From assembly GCA_016234065.1 (NCBI GenBank), contig JACQLJ010000004.1, positions 1-15,709 on the forward strand: a DNA stretch of 15,709 nucleotides, written 5' to 3'. The DNA is from Candidatus Pacearchaeota archaeon (lineage in GTDB: Archaea; Nanobdellota; Nanobdellia; Pacearchaeales; GW2011-AR1). The position numbers were made by a program, and so were the translations under genes. Positions within the stretch are counted from its first letter, which is position 1, and each line of letters opens with the position of its first letter. Below, in pieces: positions 11,353 through 15,709 of the stretch. Under the pieces are notes generated by a model that searched no databases, was not told where the DNA came from, and worked only from the letters and a program-made list of their open reading frames with translations.

Positions 11353-12048
11353 ATGAATCTTCTTTTTGGAGATGATGGTAAAGATAGTAAACTTGCTGCA
11401 CAGTATTTAAGAGAATCAGGAACAGAATTTCAGATAAAATCACTTCTTCAAAGAAACCACATGATTGCAGATGAGTATAGAACTAATCCAGGGTTTGGTC
11501 ATTTTTTTAAGTATTCTGATGTTCCAATACTATGGGCCCGTCATAATAATAGTGTTACTCCTTGGAGTTATCCTTCTTTAACTGGTGTTAAGAATTATTT
11601 GAGAGGTATAAAGGGAGAAGAATTGTTTGGAGATGAATTTGGCATAGTGCCGAAGCGTTTTTGGAACAATCTTGATTATTGGAGAGGCGGTTCAAATGTA
11701 GTTTATTTTGGTGAAGATGAAATGTTAGAATACAGGGGAAATTTAGAAAATTCATTCACAATAATTAAAAATGCTATTCAGAGACATCCACAAAGATCAA
11801 GCGATTGGCATCTGATTAATGGTTGGAAAGTTGGTGAGTTAGAAAAATTAGCCAAGATTCCTCTTGATAAAGGGATGATCGTTGATAAAAAAACAAAGAC
11901 AATTTTATTTCCTGATGATATAGAAATATTGAGAAAAGGAAAAGATGTTGTAACAGAAGATTGGGCTTTTATGGCTGAGGCGGGATATGAAGCGTATTTT
12001 AGTGAAAGGGGAAATGTCTTTGGCATTTATGCGCGAGTATTAGATTAA
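11353..12048 (+). CDS. Hypothetical protein with a possible glutaredoxin-like N-terminal fold, 231 aa
   Basis: I do not recognise the full protein. The first ~85 residues resemble a thioredoxin/glutaredoxin fold: strand MNLLFG, a helix KDSKLAAQYLRESG, strand TEFQIKSL, then DVPILWARHN with a possible cis-proline (Pro58), and TPWSYPSLTGVKNYLRG like the C-terminal helix start of glutaredoxins. The usual CxxC position reads DDGKDS, so no redox cysteine is present; the protein has no Cys at all. The rest is a Trp/Asp-rich region with FPDDIEILRKGKDVV and a final EAYFSERGNVFGIYARVLD. No signal peptide or membrane helix is seen. It lies between rnhB and smc but has its own TATA box, and smc has another. 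The fold assignment is tentative. Confidence 0.75.
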   Translation: MNLLFGDDGKDSKLAAQYLRESGTEFQIKSLLQRNHMIADEYRTNPGFGHFFKYSDVPILWARHNNSVTPWSYPSLTGVKNYLRGIKGEELFGDEFGIVPKRFWNNLDYWRGGSNVVYFGEDEMLEYRGNLENSFTIIKNAIQRHPQRSSDWHLINGWKVGELEKLAKIPLDKGMIVDKKTKTILFPDDIEILRKGKDVVTEDWAFMAEAGYEAYFSERGNVFGIYARVLD

Positions 12049-12059
12049 CGACAAAAAAT

Positions 12060-12069
12060 CTTTAAAAAC
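12060..12069 (+). promoter_or_regulatory. TATA box for smc
   Basis: ctttaaaaac is centred about 26 bases upstream of the ATG at 12090. Confidence 0.65.
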
Positions 12070-12089
12070 TTCTTCTTTATTCTTTATTA

Positions 12090-14948
12090 ATGCCTCATGT
12101 AAAAAAGTTGGTGATGCACGGATTCAAGAGCTTTGCGGGAAAAACAGAGATACCTTTCACACCTGAAATAAATATTATATTAGGACCTAATGGAAGTGGA
12201 AAGAGCAACATCTCCGACGCTCTTTGTTTTGTTCTTGGTCGGCTAGGGATTAAGTCAATGCGTGCCTCTAAATCAGGAAATTTAATTTTTAGAGGAACAA
12301 AACAAATTGCACCTTCAAAAGAAGCGTCAGTTGAGCTTGTTTTTGATAACTCAGACAGGATTTTTTCAATAAACAATAATGAGGTTTCAATAGAAAGAAT
12401 CGTGAGAAAAAACGGGCAGGGAATTTACAAGATAAACGGAGAAACAAAAACAAGGCAGGATATTTTGTCTCTATTGGCGCAGGCAGGAATTGACCCAAAT
12501 GGATTTAACATAATATTACAGGGAGAGATACATAGCTTTGTGAGGATGCAATCATTGGAGAGAAGAAAAGTTCTTGAAGAGGTTTCAGGGATTTCAATTT
12601 ATGAAATTAGAAAGGAAAAGTCATTGAAAGAACTTGAAAAAACCGAGGAAAAGTTGAAGGAAGTTCAGACAATACTCCGAGAAAGAACCTCTTATCTGAA
12701 CAATCTTGAATATCAAAGACAACAGGCGCTGAAATATAAAAAACTAGAAGGTGATATAAAAAAATTCAAGGCAAGCGTGATTTCCGGCGAGTTATTATTG
12801 AACAAAAAAGAAATGGAAAAAATTGATTCTGAAATTCTAGTGAAGACAGAAGAAGCATCAAAATTAAAGAGAGAAGTTGATCAAATAAGGGAAAAAATAA
12901 TTGGGTATGAATCAAAAATAAAAATGATAAGCAATACGATGCAAAAATCAACAGGATTTGAGCAGGATAAACTTAACCAAGAAATTGCTAATTTGAGGGC
13001 TGAGATAGCAGGTATGAATGTAAAAGTTGAGAATTGTGAAAACAAACTTTCTGAAATTTCAAGACAGAAATCTGAAATGGAAAAAACCCTCAGAGAGACA
13101 GAAGTTTCAATCAAGGGTTTGAAGCAAGAGTCGCCTTCAATCTCAAAAAAGAACAAGGAAGCAGAGCAAAAAAAGATTGAGCTTGAAAAGCTTCAAAATG
13201 AAGTCAAAAAGTTTTATATGATGAAGTCCGACTTAAAGTCAATCAAGGAAAAAGTCGCGGACAGAAAAACCACGATGGAAAGATATGCAACTGAGTCAGA
13301 TTTTTTGCTTAAACAAATAAATAATATTTCAACAGATGTTTTTGACATCAGAACCGACAAGGATAAAGTGGACATTCTGAAGAAAACCTTGTCTGAAAAA
13401 CTAAATCTCTTAAAAGAATTAAACTCAAAACAAATGGGATTAGAGAAGCTGTCATATAAAAACGATTATGAGATAAATAAACACAATCAAATGATTGAGA
13501 AGATTGCGAAAATTGATATCTGCCCGGTTTGCAAATCAAAAATAACTCCAAAGCATGTCCATTCTATAAATTCAGAGTTTGGGAAAGAGATATCTTCTAT
13601 GGCAGAGCAACTAAAAAATGCGGAAAAAGAAATATCTCAAATTGAAGAAAAGAAAAGAACTCTTGAATCAGAAATTAATAATATCAGTTTTGAAATAAGT
13701 AAAAGAGAGCAGGATGTCATCAAAATCGCTGGAATAAACGAGAAAAAGAGCCAACTAATCGTTTTGGATGAAAAGATAAAGGTATTCACTAAGGAAATTA
13801 CAGAACTTGAGAAGACAAAGAAGAAAATTGAAGGGTCTTTAACTGAAATTTCACTTGTTGAAAAAAAGTATGAAACAGCAAGAGTTGAATTGCAAGAGAT
13901 TTCAGTTAGAAGCGAGGAGAATGTAACTTCTGAGATTTCATTCAAACAAAGAGAATTTGAAAGATTGAAAATTTCTTTGAAGCAGATTCTTAGGGAAGAA
14001 GAGGATTTTAGTATTGAGCTTGATGAGCATAAGTTATCTTTGCAGAAAAAAGAAGATCTTCTTGCAGAGAAAAGAGAACAAGACGAGGAATTAAGCAAAA
14101 AGTTTGAAAAATTAATTTTAGAGAAAAACAATTACGAGAAGAAAATAAGAGAAGAGGAGCTTGATGGAGTAAAGAAACAGAATATGATTCATAATATTGA
14201 ACAGGAAACAAACAAAATTAGCATTGCAAAGGCAGAGATAAAAGCAAGAATAGAAAATCTTGAAGTTGATTATTCTGAATACAAAGATATTGAAGTCATA
14301 AAAGCACCCCGGCATGTATTGCTTGAGAAAATTGAAAGAGCCAAAACAGCGCTCATGGAAATCGGTTCTGTAAATCTTTTGTCCTTGGAAGTTTATGATT
14401 CTGTAAAAAAAGAATATGACACTATTAAAAATAAATCCGACACAATTGAAAAAGAGAAAGAGGAAATAATGAAAATAATAAATGAAATTGACAGCAAAAA
14501 AAAGAAGACATTCATGAAAACATTGAATGAGTTGAACACGCTTTTTTCAAATAATTTCAACAGCTTGAGCGTAAAAGGAGAAGTATTTCTGGATTTGGAA
14601 AACAAGAAAGATCCTTTTGAAGCAGGGGTCAGCATAGTTCTTAAGACAGGACACGGAAAGTATTTTGATGTGGCTTCTTTGTCAGGAGGCGAGCAGACAT
14701 TAGTTGCTCTGGCTTTGATTTTTGCAATTCAGGAATACAGGCCTTATTCGTTTTACATTCTTGATGAGATTGACGCTGATTTGGACAAGAGAAACTCTGC
14801 GCGCCTGGCTGAGTTGCTTAACAAATATATGAAGAAAGGGCAGTATATTGTGATAACACACAATGATGAAGTGGTGTCAAATGCGAACGTGATTTATGGA
14901 GTGAGCATGCATGAAGATGTAAGTAAAATTATTAGCATGAAGATTTAA
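12090..14948 (+). CDS. smc: SMC-family chromosome ATPase with a Rad50-type zinc hook
   Basis: SMC proteins are ABC-type ATPases that fold and move chromosomes. The N-terminal head is canonical: HGFKSFAGKTEIPF (residues 10-23), Walker A GPNGSGKS (32-39), ISDALCFVLG (41-50), and Q-loop LQGEI (143-147, Gln144). The C-terminal head has signature SLSGGEQ (863-869), Walker B YILDEID (889-895, catalytic Glu893) and switch His924 in ITHND. Long Glu/Lys-rich coiled coils run about 170-477 and 482-800. Between them, where a ~150-residue globular hinge is normal, is only ICPVCKSKITPKHVH with Cys478 and Cys481 at the exact midpoint, as in Rad50 zinc hooks. Total length (952) is shorter than the usual ~1,170. 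Two subunits would join by sharing one zinc ion. The stop overlaps the convergent gene by 4 bases. No scpA/scpB or mre11 is in the window. Confidence 0.95.
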   Translation: MPHVKKLVMHGFKSFAGKTEIPFTPEINIILGPNGSGKSNISDALCFVLGRLGIKSMRASKSGNLIFRGTKQIAPSKEASVELVFDNSDRIFSINNNEVSIERIVRKNGQGIYKINGETKTRQDILSLLAQAGIDPNGFNIILQGEIHSFVRMQSLERRKVLEEVSGISIYEIRKEKSLKELEKTEEKLKEVQTILRERTSYLNNLEYQRQQALKYKKLEGDIKKFKASVISGELLLNKKEMEKIDSEILVKTEEASKLKREVDQIREKIIGYESKIKMISNTMQKSTGFEQDKLNQEIANLRAEIAGMNVKVENCENKLSEISRQKSEMEKTLRETEVSIKGLKQESPSISKKNKEAEQKKIELEKLQNEVKKFYMMKSDLKSIKEKVADRKTTMERYATESDFLLKQINNISTDVFDIRTDKDKVDILKKTLSEKLNLLKELNSKQMGLEKLSYKNDYEINKHNQMIEKIAKIDICPVCKSKITPKHVHSINSEFGKEISSMAEQLKNAEKEISQIEEKKRTLESEINNISFEISKREQDVIKIAGINEKKSQLIVLDEKIKVFTKEITELEKTKKKIEGSLTEISLVEKKYETARVELQEISVRSEENVTSEISFKQREFERLKISLKQILREEEDFSIELDEHKLSLQKKEDLLAEKREQDEELSKKFEKLILEKNNYEKKIREEELDGVKKQNMIHNIEQETNKISIAKAEIKARIENLEVDYSEYKDIEVIKAPRHVLLEKIERAKTALMEIGSVNLLSLEVYDSVKKEYDTIKNKSDTIEKEKEEIMKIINEIDSKKKKTFMKTLNELNTLFSNNFNSLSVKGEVFLDLENKKDPFEAGVSIVLKTGHGKYFDVASLSGGEQTLVALALIFAIQEYRPYSFYILDEIDADLDKRNSARLAELLNKYMKKGQYIVITHNDEVVSNANVIYGVSMHEDVSKIISMKI

Positions 14949-15247
14949 GCAAACATCAAATCAGGAAGGCCCTTTCTAAGTCGACTTGTTCTTTGTGCTC
15001 TGAAATCTCTCATTGCAGGTCTATAAACTCTTTCTTCAAAATCTTTTATCTGGTTTGATATTTCTGGATCATTGCTAATTAAATTAAAAGATTCATCACT
15101 TACATAACCTATCCTTCTTCCAGTTTCACTTACTACTATTTGGGAATCTTCTAACTCATAACCTGATCCTTGAAATTCAGAAAAGACCCATGCCATTTGG
15201 GTGGCTGTTAACCTACCATTACCTAATGATTTATATTCAGTCGTCAT
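14945..15247 (-). CDS. Hypothetical protein, 100 aa, convergent with smc
   Basis: I do not recognise a family. The protein is soluble: a likely helix TATQMAWVFSEFQGSG (residues 14-29), beta segments SQIVVSETGRRIGYVSDE, and a long basic helix (IKDFEERVYRPAMRDFRAQR) ending in LRKGLPDLMFA. The C-terminal half is rich in Arg, compatible with nucleic-acid or protein binding but not diagnostic. The ATG at 15247 is chosen because a TATA box lies 25 bases upstream; an in-frame ATG at 15295 lies upstream of that box. Its last 4 bases overlap the end of smc on the other strand, so transcripts of the two genes must overlap or end inside each other. Confidence 0.7.
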   Translation of the reverse strand: MTTEYKSLGNGRLTATQMAWVFSEFQGSGYELEDSQIVVSETGRRIGYVSDESFNLISNDPEISNQIKDFEERVYRPAMRDFRAQRTSRLRKGLPDLMFA

Positions 15248-15269
15248 GATATTAAGTGTTTGGATTGAC

Positions 15270-15278
15270 TTATAAAAT
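15270..15278 (-). promoter_or_regulatory. TATA box for the 100-aa gene
   Basis: Minus-strand attttataa, centred about 26 bases upstream of the ATG at 15247; it decides the start of that gene. Confidence 0.55.
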
Positions 15279-15299
15279 TTCTCATATTTTAACACATAT

Positions 15300-15307
15300 A
15301 TTTAAAT
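15300..15307 (+). promoter_or_regulatory. TATA box for the xth-like gene
   Basis: atttaaat is centred about 26 bases upstream of the ATG at 15330, in a short divergent spacer. Confidence 0.55.
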
Positions 15308-15329
15308 TTTAGATTTTTTAACTAATAAA

Positions 15330-15709
15330 ATGAAAATCATATCATGGAATGTTGCTGGCTTGAGGTCTTGCTTCAAAAAAGGCATGATTGATTTTATGAA
15401 AAAAGAAAATGCTGATGTTTATTGCTTTCAGGAAGTCAAATGTCAAACAGACCAATTTCCAGAGCAGTTAAATGAATTAAAAGAATATGAAAGTTTTCAT
15501 TCATTTGCAAAGAAAAAAGGGTACAGCGGCGTCTCTGTTTATACAAAATTAAAACCAATCAATACTATTTCTGGGATTGGAAATGAAGCGTTTGATTCCG
15601 AAGGAAGAATTTTGACTTTAGAATTTAAAGATTTCTTTTTGTTGAATGTTTATTTTCCTCATTCAAACAGAGAGCTAAAGCGATTGGATTTTAAACTGCA
15701 GTTTAATAA
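15330..15709 (+). CDS. xth: Exonuclease III-type AP endonuclease (5' part, cut by window end)
   Basis: ExoIII-family enzymes cut DNA at abasic sites in base-excision repair and trim 3' ends. The visible 126 residues show the family order: MKIISWNVAGLRS (metal-binding Asn7), DVYCFQEVKCQ (catalytic metal ligand Glu35), KKKGYSGVSVYTK (62-74), SEGRILTLEF (90-99) and LLNVYFPHSN (104-113, conserved Tyr108). Full-length members are about 255 residues, so the second half, with the D-x-N and final S-D-H motifs, lies beyond the window. The ATG at 15330 has a TATA box 26 bases upstream. It is divergent from the 100-aa gene. With MGMT and RNase HII it is the third DNA-repair enzyme in the window, though each has a separate promoter. 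Confidence 0.95.
   Translation, partial: MKIISWNVAGLRSCFKKGMIDFMKKENADVYCFQEVKCQTDQFPEQLNELKEYESFHSFAKKKGYSGVSVYTKLKPINTISGIGNEAFDSEGRILTLEFKDFFLLNVYFPHSNRELKRLDFKLQFN

Noticed and set aside
13637..14131. Long open frame antisense to smc (164 codons)
   Set aside because: It is Ser/Phe/Leu-rich, the usual product of reading Glu/Lys coiled-coil codons backwards, has no promoter of the local type, and lies wholly inside a well-supported gene.
1..15709. CRISPR arrays, insertion sequences, transposases or an integrase
   Set aside because: No regularly spaced repeat array and no transposase or recombinase motifs were seen. The only mobile-looking units are the short palindromic elements.

Overview
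The window looks like AT-rich chromosomal DNA from an archaeon, most likely a small-genome DPANN lineage of the Woesearchaeota/Pacearchaeota kind. The archaeal markers are ribosomal protein eS6, the translation factor aIF5B, archaeal-type RNase HII, a PC4/p15 coactivator, an intron-bearing initiator tRNA that starts with A1:U72, and TATA boxes (core TTTAWA) about 25 bases upstream of nearly every unlinked start codon. The exact phylum is an inference.

Layout. Bases 1-1789 (minus) hold a small membrane protein, then a purC-like gene followed by a small secreted protein. Base 1901 starts a plus-strand CFI-box protein. Bases 2466-3309 (minus) are an unknown gene followed by eS6. A kinase-like gene (3386-3862, plus) separates these from infB/aIF5B (3875-5674, minus). 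Bases 5768-6999 (plus) hold a leader mini-ORF, a PH-domain membrane protein and an exported protein. They meet a convergent lipoprotein gene at 7000. Bases 7471-8853 (minus) hold a gene broken by one TAA, a PC4-MGMT operon and a membrane-anchored thioredoxin. Then come tRNA-Ser(GCT), two small membrane proteins, a frameshifted gene (9836-10173), a tRNA resembling initiator tRNA-Met with a 15-nt intron, and a repeat-filled gap (10322-10645). The last part holds rnhB, an unknown gene, an SMC-family ATPase, a small unknown gene, and the 5' part of an exonuclease III-type AP endonuclease gene cut by the window edge.

Functional threads. One is translation: eS6, aIF5B and two tRNAs. Another is genome maintenance: SMC, RNase HII, MGMT, ExoIII and PC4, scattered rather than in one operon. 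A third is the cell envelope: PH-domain protein, lipoprotein, thioredoxin and a DUF4383-like protein.

Three things stand out. (1) The SMC protein has a canonical SMC head but a Rad50-type CxxC zinc hook exactly mid-protein in place of the globular hinge. (2) A 56-bp palindromic element sits in frame inside the MGMT gene next to the active-site cysteine, and has a copy matching at 50 of 56 positions in the intergenic gap after the Met tRNA. (3) A cluster of damaged or odd genes (in-frame TAA, two frameshifts, a bulged tRNA T-stem) suggests local decay or sequence error.
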